64,000 nucleotides of DNA from Maratus speciosus (lineage: Eukaryota; Arthropoda; Arachnida; Araneae; Salticidae): assembly GCA_963932465.1 (NCBI GenBank), contig OZ010794.1, positions 212,487,748 through 212,551,747 of the forward strand, given 5' to 3'. This document shows positions 53,641 to 63,776 of the stretch, one piece after another. Numbering within the stretch: the first letter of the stretch is position 1; every line of letters starts with the position of its first letter. Both the position numbers and the translations under genes were made by a program. The notes under the pieces are model-generated. The model had not been told where the DNA came from, did no database searches, and saw only the letters and a program-made list of their open reading frames with translations.

Positions 53641-54166
53641 GATATTTGAGGCACCTTAATACTAAATTTTCAGTGTAGATTTAAAAATAATTTTTGCATC
53701 ATGTATCTTACATAATATCTCAAACACAGTATCATTGTACTGTAAATTTGTAGGTAATTATTATCTACAATTACTTATACTTTCATAATAGTGCATAATA
53801 TTAATTATTGTTCGCATCTTGTACCTTAATACTTATTTTTGGTATAGAGTTAAAAATAATTTTGCATCATATATCTTGAAAATAGCTTTAAGTGTTGCAA
53901 ATATCACATCTGTACATGGTTTAAATTGATGTTATGATTTAAATTATGTGTGAATCCTGAAAATAATATAAAAGTGTTGCAAATATGTAGGTAATTGTGT
54001 TAAAAAAAAAAAAAAAGTTTAATATCAAATTCTAAAAACTATGCATATTTATATGTTATAATAATGAATATTTCTCTCAAATGTAATTATAGGGGTCATC
54101 TGTAAATATTTATTGCAAACACTGTCAATAATTGTCATATATCTAACATTGTTATTTCTCCTAAAC

Positions 54167-54201
<35 letters not shown>

Positions 54202-54376
54202 CAAGGAGTTTCGCAGGTAGTAAAACTTTTCCCTGCCCTGGGCTTGGGGGTTACACCTAACCATAAGCCAAAAGCGGGTTCCCAGGGTGGGTGCTTACTT
54301 ACTTACTTACACTGAGATTGAGACAGAATAATATTTATACTTAGGAAAAAAAATATTTTGAAAACGACAGACAATT
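53641..54376. other. Spacer of the foldback
   Basis: AT-rich, with A runs near 54002-54015 and 54171-54199. GGTACCTTAATACT-like pieces are repeated near 53655 and 53820. ACTTACTTACTTACTTAC lies near 54294-54311. No gene. Confidence 0.5.
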
Positions 54377-54723
54377 TAGTCGGCCCAAAAACTGTGCCAG
54401 ACACGTGTCAAGTGCCATTTTTTGACTACTCAAAAAAGGTATTTGAGGCACGCTGATATTGAGGCAGAATAATATTTATGCTTAGCAAAAAATATTTTGA
54501 AAATGACGGACACTTTAATCGGCACAAAAACTGTGCCAGACACGTGCCAAGTGCCAAATGGCACTTGACACGAGTCTGGCACAGTTTTTGGGCCGCGATA
54601 CTTCAGACAGACATTCAATTTTGTATTCACGCATTACAAAAGAAGTGTTGCACAAATTTTCAGGGTGCCTCAAATACCTACTCAAAAATGTTCAACAGCT
54701 CTCCTACTAATAGTTGCACTTGA
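54377..54723 (+). repeat. Right arm of the foldback, with an extra near-perfect hairpin
   Basis: AAAACTGTGCCAGACACGTG occurs near 54387 and again near 54529. The second copy meets its inverse across AAAT: arms 54521-54555 and 54560-54594 pair at 32 of 35 positions. The sequence then runs inverted to 53386-53600 (CACTTCTTTTGTAATG against CATTACAAAAGAAGTG). Confidence 0.8.
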
Positions 54724-54896
54724 AATAAGGGAGAATCAGAAGGGTATGGAATTTAAATATTTCAGTTAATTACTTTAAAATTATCGAAACATAATAAAAT
54801 GGACAAAAAACAAAACTCATTTTTAATATTTAAAATTATCTTAGCGATACACCTTTCCTATTTTCTAATATGTATATTTTTTCAGAGTTTCATATA

Positions 54897-55102
54897 CCGT
54901 ATATACTCGCGTATAAGTCGACCCCAAATTAGGGAGGAATAACAGACTGAATACCAGTATTTTAATAAAGTTATCTTCGTCTTATCTAAATGCAGAATTT
55001 CCTGAAATTAAATAAGCTGAAGATGACTACAAGAAAATACTGGTATGCAACATATTTTTTTTTCACGAATTTATGGGTCGACTTATACGCGAGTATATAC
55101 GG
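54897..55102. mobile_element. Palindromic MITE with CCGTATATACTCGCG ends
   Basis: Perfect inverted ends of 28 bp beginning CCGTATATACTCGCGTATAA (the right end is its inverse). The core has AATACCAGTATTTTAATAAA and GAAAATACTGGTATGC, the same inner module as in other families here. Superfamily not assigned. Confidence 0.82.
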
Positions 55103-55240
55103 TTATTGATTCACTATCAAGTCTCAGTCCTTAAAGAAACATCGTTTGTTTCCCTAAGGATAGCGGATACTGAAATGCTTTAGACAAAAGAGTATCATTA
55201 GTTATCCAAACAATCACGAAGCATGAAATAGATTGCACTT

Positions 55241-55452
55241 TTAACCCCTTGAGGGGCACCGGTATATGTTATATACAACCTACGATAAATCAAGTTTTAC
55301 ACCAGAAAAAATTTATTAAATTTTACTTTTCTAACTTTGGTGGAAAAAAGGTCGTAACATTGCTTTTACTTATTTTGAAATAGAATTTTTCAAAGATTCC
55401 GGTGCGAATTGAGCATTTTACAAACGTAATTGCTTGCCCCTCAAGGGGTTAA
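55241..55452. mobile_element. TTAA MITE with 17-bp perfect ends
   Basis: Begins TTAACCCCTTGAGGGGC and ends GCCCCTCAAGGGGTTAA, 212 bp. The paralog at 49847-49852 shows the site without it. Confidence 0.88.
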
Positions 55453-55709
55453 AAGAATAACTTAAAACTAAAAAGACCTCAGTTTTTATACTTTAAATAT
55501 TTTTATTTATATAAAAGTTACTTCATTGACGTGTCCTTAGAAGACGTTAAATACATCGATTTTAGTATTTTTTCATTCATTCTGTTAAATAAATTTTTTT
55601 AAATCCTCAAAGTTTTTTTCCTTAAAATTGACGTTTTTTATAGAAATTACAAAAATATACGCATTAATCTCCAGCAGCTTGTAATTTATATGCAGTTTTT
55701 CAATGCCAT
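55453..55709. other. Unannotated stretch
   Basis: AT-rich paralog of part of 49870-49900 and 52940-53060; nothing coding. Confidence 0.4.
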
Positions 55710-55865
55710 AGCTACCAACTCTTGTTCTTTTTTTGTACCAGAAAAAAATTAGAAATTTTTTCCTTTTTTTTTTTTATCGGCAGATTACGGCGATTAAAAG
55801 ACGTGAAATTTGTTATTAAATGTTTGTGGTACAAAAAAGTGTAAGAGCTATGCTACACGTATACA
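55710..55865. repeat. Palindromic element, CATAGCT type
   Basis: GCCATAGCTACCAACTCTTG then TTTTTGTACCAGAAA on the left. TTTGTGGTACAAAAAAGTGT then AAGAGCTATGC on the right. Centre: TCGGCAGATTACGGCGATTA. Confidence 0.6.
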
Positions 55866-56154
55866 CTTGATATTTGCCATGTCTCTCGCATTTTGGATAC
55901 CACTATTTCCGAATAGAAATTTTCAGTTTACTTGTAACGGAAGATCTATGATTAAATAAAGCAAATATTTCTATTTAGAAACAGTGATACTTACACATGA
56001 GCTACCAGGAGTGATAATTCTGGTTTTTATTCACAAAAGATCATTGACTAAGGACGTGGATTCTATCTTGCATAAAATAGTTGCATTTCAATCGTGAGGT
56101 GCATATATTTTTACTGTATAAGACATTTTGTAATTAGTCGGTGCATCGACATAG

Positions 56155-56305
56155 CTGCCAACTTTTACGCTTTTTTCTTACCACTTAATTTTAATAATAA
56201 AATTTTCCATATTTAATCGGCGAAATCTGGGAGTCAATAAGTAAAAAAAAAATCCTTTTAAATTTTAGAAGTAATATAAAAGAGTAAAAGTTAGCAGCTA
56301 TGCAT
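56155..56305. repeat. Palindromic element, CATAGCTGCC type
   Basis: CATAGCTGCCAACTTTTACG on the left and GAGTAAAAGTTAGCAGCTATG (inverse) on the right, with TTACCACTTAATTTTAA and ATTTAATCGGCGAAATC inside. Related to 13603-13745. Confidence 0.7.
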
Positions 56306-56532
56306 TAACAAATATTTACTGATCATAAACTTGAAAACATATCTAAAGAACTGATTTATTGCGAAAGATAAGTAGCGCAAATGAGCAATGCTCTGATATG
56401 GAAATAGATAAAAGAAGTTTTTAGAAACTATCATCTGAATATGAAGTAAATCACATTCAGTTTGAGACATCTGTAAGTGAAGATAAGAATGAAGATTTAG
56501 ACTCTGAGTATGAACAGTATCTTAAATGCAGT

Positions 56533-56895
56533 TACCAAGTATCCGGCTTTTTGCACATCACTAGTAACTTAGAGAAAATGCTGTTGTTTTAACCCCTTGA
56601 AGGACGGTGATGCCGTCACGGCATCACATAATTTTAATCCCAAATTGCCACATTGTCCCCGGAATTTTATGATGAAAATGTCATCTTTATTGATTAGCCG
56701 AAAATTTACTTTTACTTGTTTACAAGTAAAATCTCTTGTTAATACTGGTGTCATTAAATTATTTGAACATTTTACGAATACAAGTACCTTGCCCCTGAAA
56801 GGGTTAAATCGACCAAATGTTCCAATCAAACAAAATAACATTTTCTGTATTGAAATGCTGGTATCTAAAAAAGCCGGAGATTTGACAGCTCTGTG
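56533..56895. mobile_element. Foldback element split by a TTAA MITE
   Basis: CAAGTATCCGGCTTTTTGCA on the left pairs with TCTAAAAAAGCCGGAGATTTG on the right. A single arm of the same type is at 63407-63430. The MITE 56589-56807 lies in its loop. Confidence 0.55.
56589..56807. mobile_element. TTAA MITE, GAAGGACGGTG family, nested
   Basis: Begins TTAACCCCTTGAAGGACGGT and ends CCTTGCCCCTGAAAGGGTTAA (219 bp in all). GATGCCGTCACGGCATCA near 56607-56624 is a small palindrome inside. It resembles 32811-33029. Two overlapping 90- and 104-codon frames here are repeat shadows. Confidence 0.78.
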
Positions 56896-56955
56896 TATGT
56901 ACCCAGTATAAAGGTGTATTAGTATTGTAGTGCATTGGTCGAATTCATGGCACTA

Positions 56956-57163
56956 TTAACCCCTTGGGGACGAGCGACACGTACACGTGCCGCATGAAGC
57001 GCTCAGAATCCTTGTTTTTTCTCACCAGTAAAATTTTACTGTAAAATTTGCCTTATTTAATCAGCGCATTTTCTCGATTCAACAAGACACAAATTTCTGT
57101 TTTTAAAAAACGGTGACAAAAGATTAAAAATTTCGTAAAAGGCTCCCGTCCCGAAGGGGTTAA
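56956..57163. mobile_element. TTAA MITE, GACGAGC family
   Basis: Begins TTAACCCCTTGGGGACGAGC and ends CTCCCGTCCCGAAGGGGTTAA, 208 bp, the same length as 14408-14615. Core: CTCACCAGTAAAATTTTACT, GCCTTATTTAATCAGCGC, CTCGATTCAACAAGAC. Confidence 0.86.
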
Positions 57164-57600
57164 TAAAGAGGAAGTGACATATACTTAAAGTAGTGAAGCT
57201 TCAACTGCAACCGCTATCTCAGGAATTATTTACCGCCGATAGAAACTTCCACCAGTAGATTTACATAAAAATTTTCAACTTATTTAAACGCCTTATTATT
57301 ACAAAATTTCAGTCATAAATAATGCTAGAAACAGATTTTCATTTTTACTGGTAGGAGTTTACTTTAGCGGTAGTTAGGCCCTGCGTTTCCGCCATATTTT
57401 GACAACCAGGGAAACAAACTAACGATTTTACAAGCCTTACTGACACCAGTGAAAACACATGGAAATTTTTATAACATTTTTGAGAAACTTTTACATGAAT
57501 AAGACGCTTAATTAAGACGAAATTTTCTATTTAATTTTCCTGGTGGGATGTTTGCCCTGGCAGTAATCAGAAACTGAAGATTGATTTAAAAAAAAGCAGC
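57164..57600. repeat. Two adjoining palindromic units
   Basis: 57232-57378: ACCGCCGATAGAAACTTCCA then CCAGTAGATTT, against TTTTACTGGTAGGAG and TTTAGCGGT. 57385-57560: GCCCTGCGTTTCCGCCATAT-type left and CTGGTGGGATGTTTGCCCTG right. Related pieces occur at 3300-3420. Confidence 0.5.
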
Positions 57601-57975
57601 CACCATCTTGTGAAAACCTTCTCATTTACTTCACTCGCAACTGGTAGTCAGTACACTATATGTCTCCTACTCTTTTTTCATAACTCCATTGTCGAATTAC
57701 AGTTTCTCTGAAAAAAAAAAAATTCTAAAATAAAATAGATAATTCTATGAAATTTGTATATACGATGCGAAAAAAATGTGAATGTAAACAATAATTTTAG
57801 TTTTAACTGATACAAAAACCTCACCAAAACTCTGGCATTTTTATTGTGAAATTACCCTTAAAAAATTATATATTTTACGAAACTTGAAGATTTTTAATAC
57901 TATTGTCCCCCCCCCCCCCACAAAAAATAAATAAATAATTAAATAAAATCACTTTGTTTAATAACAGAAGTTTGT

Positions 57976-58150
57976 CAAGGTTCGCACGCTTCAAGGACTT
58001 TCAAGCATGTTTTCCAGAATTTTTGTAAAGTAATATTTGCTTTCTTTAATAATAAACAATTCTACCTTCAAATATAGCGACGAGAACTTTACGAAATTTC
58101 TGGTACTAAAACAAGTAAAATCCATTGAATATTGATGAGTACGAACCTTG
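57976..58150. mobile_element. Palindromic MITE with CAAGGTTCGCA ends
   Basis: CAAGGTTCGCACGCTTCAAG on the left and GATGAGTACGAACCTTG on the right; 175 bp. A relative is at 61407-61601. No clear target duplication. Confidence 0.65.
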
Positions 58151-58790
58151 TTTTTAGAATTAACTAAGACAAAAATTACTATTCGGATATTGCAGTGCTC
58201 AAAAACGGAAAGATTGGAAGTTACGTGTACAGCGGGAGTATTTTTCAGATTAAAATAATTTCAAAAATACTTGAAAAGTATTTATGAATTCTGTTTGTCT
58301 GTCCGTGCTCTAACTTACGTAAATATGATCGAATTGCTATGAAATTTGTACATTTTATAGAACTTCATCATTATATGTTTGGTATTTAAAATGAAATGCA
58401 GAGAATTTATAATTTGTTTCCATGGACTCTCAAAGGTATGCCGCTACATAATAGTCTGTGGGGAAAAATCGTTTGCATTGTAATTCAATAATCTTACACT
58501 ATTTCAAATCGTACATTAAAATTTATATAGATCACTGAGGTGCACTAAAATGTGCTTACTATAGAATATGTAGTGCATAGCATTTATCGTTTATTTAGTT
58601 GGCAACACGAAAGAATTCAGTTTCAGTACTGTTTAGGAACAATAATTGCAAAAAATGCTTATTTAATTGTGAAAAGTGCTTTTCAATTTAATTGTTTTGT
58701 TCCATATTATTTACTGTGTGTAAATTCTCTAGATCATATAGAGAGATTTACAGAAGATTATTGGCAAATTTCCGCGAGGACCGTTTACCT
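58151..58790. other. Unannotated stretch
   Basis: No gene recognised. An 80-codon plus-strand frame starts at 58552 (MLTIEYVVHSIYRLFSW) and has no identifiable family; I leave it uncalled. Confidence 0.35.
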
Positions 58791-59042
58791 TTAACCCTCT
58801 CGTTACGCTGCCCGAGATTTAGACGGGCATGCATTTTTTTTCGTCTAATTAACACCCTTGATTACTCCCACCAGTAATTTTTTTTTATCGTAAATTTTGC
58901 CTTATTTAATCTGAGCATTTTCCCTATTAAATAAGACAAAAATTTTTATTTTGAAATAACGGTGACAAAAAAAATAAAAATTCTTAAAAGACGCTCGTGG
59001 CGAAGTGGTTTTGATAAAACAATTACGTAGCGAGAGGGTTAA
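58791..59042. mobile_element. TTAA MITE, CGCAGCGAGA family
   Basis: Begins TTAACCCTCTCGTTACGCTG and ends AATTACGTAGCGAGAGGGTTAA (252 bp). Core: CCCACCAGTAATTTTTTTTT, TTGCCTTATTTAATCTGAGC, CCTATTAAATAAGAC. Confidence 0.82.
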
Positions 59043-59624
59043 ATTGGTCAAAAAATCGATTTTTCATTTTTAATGTTAAATGAAAGCATGTTTAAATGTG
59101 AAAACTTTGACAAGTCATTTTTACCTATACAGTAATTATATCGCGATATATTATAAATTTTCTTAAAACACTCAGCTCAATTACCAATACAAATTTAATT
59201 TAACGGCTTTTTCTCCATGTTTATATTTTCTCCACATTCATGTTTTAAAATGGCCTTCCTTTACATTTGAGATAGAGTTTTAAATTTTTTTGTACGTGTT
59301 CTTTATTACGTATCTGATAAATCTGCGCATGGAAATAGCCTTCAAGTTTTTGTTATAAAAAAAAAAAAGAGTATATGAATGTGTGTTAGATTTCATCATA
59401 TTTACGCTATATGTATCAGTAAAAAATTATATTAAATACAACAATATATGTATCTGAAAATCTATGCGCAGTCGTGTGTAATAAACATTTGAAAATCTTA
59501 AAAAAAAAATGGACAAAATTATGATTTTTTAACAAAGTAGTTTGGATATAAAAAAAAGTATGCGAAGATGTTTTAGATTTCATCGTTTTTACACTATATA
59601 TATCAGTAAAAATATTATATTAAA

Positions 59625-61218
59625 CTAGGGAGCTCTGCCCCCTGCAAGCTACGCTCAACAACCCCCGTTCAGACACCGCATAATCTAAAAATGCGCTAAT
59701 CTGATGGGTTTTAAAAATATTAGAGAAGATTGAATTATACTGAAAAAAGCTGTGCAGATCTCCCTGTAAACGGGTTTCAATTCAATTCCCTTTGATTGCA
59801 AAAATTTAAGGGCGAATCAGTTGCTGTTAAGACATCCAATGGTTGTTTTCGTTTTTGATTAAAGGGGATCAGTTAAACATTTGAAAAGAAGCTAATATAA
59901 AATAAATTAAGTATAGAGAGTCTTTGTCTCCCTGTATTTTAAAACAATCTCTATAACAATAGCCTAAGTCATGTGACTACCATCAACGGTTCCAGGCGGA
60001 CCACTTCGCTTTTTATACTCTAATGCCATTCTGGTACATTAATGTTAGCCACGCACAGGTGATGAGTCGCCAAATATTATTTTATTGCCATCATTTCATC
60101 TATATTATAATAATTCAAGTCACCAACTGCCATAAACAAATACAGTCTGACCCCTTCTCCGTTCATATGAAAGTTTGGCAAAAATGTCATATACGTCCCA
60201 TATTGGCGCGATTTCTTAAAGACGCCAATTTGACAAACGCATCAATAGCATAAACAGCAACATCCGGCTTACCATATCAAGCAAAATAACGATACTTTCG
60301 CGCCAGTTATGTGTCCGTTCCGTATATGACATTGGCGTCAGAAAAAAATCGCGCCAATATAGGACCGTAACTTTTCCATTTTGATTAAAAATTCAATTTT
60401 TTTTTCGAATAAAACTACATTAAAAGTAAAACTATTATAAGTATTACTTTTTTTTTCAACTCGCCAGTTAGCATTTTTTTTTCGAGTGGTAATATTTGGT
60501 CAGATACGCACCGCAGGTTTGGTGTGATTTTTATTTTTTTACGAAAATTTGGCGAAAACCTCGTTTTCTAATACCAGTTACATATGCATTTTCTGTAATC
60601 CTTAGATATCCCTTCGACCAAAAATCTATCGCCAAATTATAAGATTAAATGCCAACAATGGTTGATCGTATATTAATTTATTTGTTCTTTCGTTATTTAA
60701 AATAAAAATTATGTCAATTTGTATAATTTGGCGAAATTGGTCGACGGAATAGCTAAGTAGTACCGTATTTTTTAATTATTTTCTATTATTTTCTAAAGGA
60801 AATATAAGAAAAAATAATTAATAATCATAGAACAAAATAATTTATATAATTTATAAAAAGAAATAAAAGTAAACATTTATTATCAAATAAACAACAATAG
60901 CCGGGTTACCAAGCCAACCTTTTCTGAAATATGAAAAAAAAATATATCTGTTTGATTAAAATTTGAGGTGCCATCATTAGAAAAATGTATATAAAATTAG
61001 AAAAAAAAATTAATATTTCGAAAACTAATTCGAATTTAAAAATTCTAATACCAGTTTTGAGATCTGCGGATCAATGCTGATGTTTGGTGATAATTTCATC
61101 GCAAAGTATTACATATTTTAGGAGGAATCGCTTGAAACATAATCAGTTGTTTAATCAGTCGATTCATACTTCCGTTTCATAAATTCGTTTCATTAGGATT
61201 ATATATATATAGGGTAGA
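59625..61218 (-). mobile_element. Non-autonomous Helitron, minus strand
   Basis: On the minus strand it starts TCTACCCTATATATATATAA after an A and ends GGGGGCAGAGCTCCCTAG before a T. The intact tandem copy at 59431-59440 (ATTAAATACA) has the uninterrupted AT at the matching point (59436/59437). About 1.6 kb, with no Rep or helicase frame. The GCCCCCTGC end sequence is of the kind seen at other Helitron 3' ends. Confidence 0.72.
60195..60368. repeat. Palindrome with TTGGCGCGAT arms inside the Helitron
   Basis: CCCATATTGGCGCGATTTCT then AAAGACGCCAAT on the left; ATTGGCGTC then AAAAATCGCGCCAATATAGG on the right, separated by about 90 bp. Confidence 0.7.
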
Positions 61219-61406
61219 TGTAATATTATATGTATCTAAAAATCCATGCGCAGCCATTTGTAATACGCATATGAAAATCTTAAAAGAAAAAAATGCGCAG
61301 AAATATCAGTTTCAAAATATAGTTTTAATTGAACGTTGAAATGCAGTAATTTCACCATTTGAACCATATTTTTAAAAATTACTTAATTAGTAATTAAGAG
61401 AATAAA

Positions 61407-61601
61407 CAGGGTTCGCATAGTGTTACTACTAAATTTTAACAGTATTTTCAAAGTATTACACTGCAGGAAATATTGCAAAATCTGTGAATAAAGGCGGTGA
61501 TTGCAAAATTCCGTGTTTTAAAAATTAAATGTAAGTTTTCTTATCATTAATAGTGGCGCAGATCAGATCCCTTGGAAATTAGAAGGAGTGTGCGAACCTT
61601 G
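61407..61601. mobile_element. Palindromic MITE with CAGGGTTCGCA ends
   Basis: CAGGGTTCGCA on the left and TGCGAACCTTG on the right, 195 bp. The flanks repeat further on: TTTTAATTGAACGTTGAAA near 61322 against TTTTAATTGAACATTGAAA near 61945. Confidence 0.62.
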
Positions 61602-62487
61602 TTAATTTGTCATTAATATGTATAAAAACATTTTATTTCATTTACGTAAAGTTTAAGAAGGTGCGGGCGTTAATGGGTTAAATCGAATTTATTTAATAGA
61701 GTACATAAAATAAATAAAATAATAAATAAAACGCAACAAAAACAGTTTTTCCAATGTAGCTTATACATGATTTCTAAAATTTGTCTTTATATTCTGTCAA
61801 CAGTTAATGTCTTCTTCCATTTACAATAGGAGAAAATTATAAATTTTAAAAAAAGTAGTATGGGTTTAAAAAAATTCAAATTTTTATAAACTTTTTAATA
61901 TTTTTAATTAAATATGCAGTTATTTTTTTTTTTTAAATATACTTTTAATTGAACATTGAAACGCAGTGAGTTCACCATTTGAACAATAATTTAAAAAAAA
62001 TATATTGAAAATGTAAACTGTCCCCTTAATGCCGGAAACTGCTTAAGGGGAATGTTCAACTGTGTTATACGTTTCCTAACGAACTACATTTTGACATACT
62101 GTCTGGTTTTTATAAGAATTTATAGATTATATACAGGTATGCATTAAATAATTCAGATATTTCTCGAACTATAGATGGTAATAGCTGAAATCGGGTTTTC
62201 AAATGAGTTATGCGTTTACAAAATTCTGTACTTAGACGCCATCTTTCACCTTATTAACCACTTAGAGGTTAATTTTTTTATATGACACTATAAACTAAAA
62301 ATAGGGGTAATACAATCACTTATATCGTACTAAAATATTTGACTTATATAACCGAAATATGTCTGCAATTAAATAAAGCGAAATAATTAAATAAAGCTGT
62401 TTAAATTTGGCGGTGTTGAAAAGCTTTTAGTAACATAACAAGCAAACTGTTCTTGTTCTTGCTTGTATAGGTGTACGGGAAAACATT
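61602..62487. other. Unannotated stretch
   Basis: 61605-61683 resembles 14335-14410 plus 14616-14631 (TCATTAATATGTATAAAA, TTTTATTTCATTT, AATGGGTTAA). 61925-62000 repeats 61315-61375. AATTAAATAAAGC occurs twice near 62370-62395. No gene. Confidence 0.45.
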
Positions 62488-62695
62488 TCAAACCTTTCTC
62501 TGGCGGTGTGCTTAAGAAAAGACAACTAATTTTTATTTTACTTGCACCCAGAATATTTAACTAAAATTGCCCTTACATAATGTACTTTAAAATAAGCCAG
62601 TTTTTATTTTCTATAAAAATCGTTTATAAATTCTGGTGTCAGTCCATCGTTTCATCAGTTTATAAACAGAATTGCTGCGCGCCGGAAATGGTTAA
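62488..62695. mobile_element. Decayed TTAA MITE
   Basis: The right end GCGCGCCGGAAATGGTTAA resembles the right end of 8993-9175, with TTCTGGTGTCAGTCCATCGT inside. The left end is uncertain (ACCTTTCTCTGGCGGTGTGC). At the right it shares TTAA with TTAACCCATTAACGACGAGC, the start of another element whose other end I cannot find. Confidence 0.45.
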
Positions 62696-62970
62696 CCCAT
62701 TAACGACGAGCCTCGTTTTACTTCTTTTAATTCTGCGACACCAGTTTTTTTCACATTGTAATTTTTAATTATTTAATAGGTTAAAATTTGAGATTAGATA
62801 ATATGAAAATTTCCAAACTAAAATACTGGTATTCAAATGTAAAAGTTTTGTTCGCCTTACATGGCAAGTTTTCTTGCCAACCGGCTTTAATACGTTTTGT
62901 TACTGTGTTCAGATTTTGTTCGAAAGTGTTTCATAATCTATGCTTGAAGCACGATTTTTCTTTATTATTA

Positions 62971-63001
62971 TACACACACACACACATATATATATATATA
63001 A
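62971..63001. repeat. (CA)n(TA)n microsatellite
   Basis: ACACACACACACAC followed by TATATATATATATA. Confidence 0.9.
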
Positions 63002-63118
63002 ACGTAACATTTCAGAATTTATAAAATTACAATTGCTTTCCCAAAGTTCAGTGGTTGTATTTTCGTGGCATATAATGAGAAGAGCTGCAAAGTCTAAGCC
63101 TTTTTGGATACCAGTATT

Positions 63119-63327
63119 TTAACACCTTGAGGGGCAAGCAAAAATGTCCCCAAATATTGAATTCTCATCGGAAAAATCGAAAAATTTTACTTTTAAATAA
63201 GGAAAAGCAATTCTTTAACGATTTCCCCCAACAGTACAAAATATAAAATTTAGTTAAAATTTTCTGGTGAGAATCTTGTTTAAATTATGTGGGATATATT
63301 TTATCCCACCGCCCCTCAATGGGTTAA
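63119..63327. mobile_element. TTAA MITE, GAGGGGCAAGCA family
   Basis: Begins TTAACACCTTGAGGGGCAAG and ends CACCGCCCCTCAATGGGTTAA (209 bp). Shares TTTTCTGGTGAGAATCTTG and GTGGGATATA with 48833-49046. Confidence 0.8.
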
Positions 63328-63481
63328 TACAGAAAATGGTCTTTTATTTAATTGAAACAGTTGGACGATTTAACAGAACAACATTTGCTCTAAGATAATA
63401 GAGGTGTGCAAAAAGCCGGAGACTTGGCAAGTTTGAATGAGGAGTATGTCTTTATTTCCCAAAAAATCTGTGTATCTTACA

Positions 63482-63776
63482 TTAGCCCTCCAGCCGCGGG
63501 AAACGCTCGTATCACGATTCACATATTCTATACAATTCAGCGGGACACGCTATTTTCGCGTTCCAGTGGTCTTTTTTAAAATTCAGATTGTTTGATTCGC
63601 ACCACTTTTTTAAAAGCGTATAGTTCGACTTATTATGGTATTATTTAATCTATAATTAAAAAAAGTGACTATTTGTACTTCAAAAATGTGGTGGGAATCA
63701 AACAATTCGAATTTCAAAACTTATGCCGCGGTTTTATCCAAGAAAATGAAAAAGTTGCCCGCGGTTTGAGGGTTAA
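63482..63776. mobile_element. TTAA MITE, CCGCGGG family
   Basis: Begins TTAGCCCTCCAGCCGCGGG and ends CCCGCGGTTTGAGGGTTAA, 295 bp, the longest of the group. Inner module: GATTCGCACCACTTTTTTAA and TTCAAAAATGTGGTGGGAAT. Confidence 0.78.

Larger units (their letters stand above)
59280..61330. repeat. Tandem units of about 200 bp, one split by a Helitron
   Basis: ATGTATC-GAAAATCTATGCGCAG-like and TATCAGTAAAAA-TTATATTAAA motifs recur near 59310, 59415-59475, 59600 and 61230-61260. The third unit continues across the insertion at 59625-61218. Confidence 0.65.

Noticed and set aside
53386..54723. Two frames encoding similar peptides, suggestive of a small duplicated gene
   Set aside because: The similarity is fully explained by the inverted DNA duplication; starts and ends differ and no wider match is known.
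56597..56911. 104-codon plus-strand frame (and its 90-codon minus-strand overlap)
   Set aside because: Both lie across a TTAA MITE and its host foldback; open by chance.
62256..62277. TTAACCACTTAGAGGTTAA as a very short element
   Set aside because: Only 19 bp between the TTAA motifs; could be an excision product or chance.
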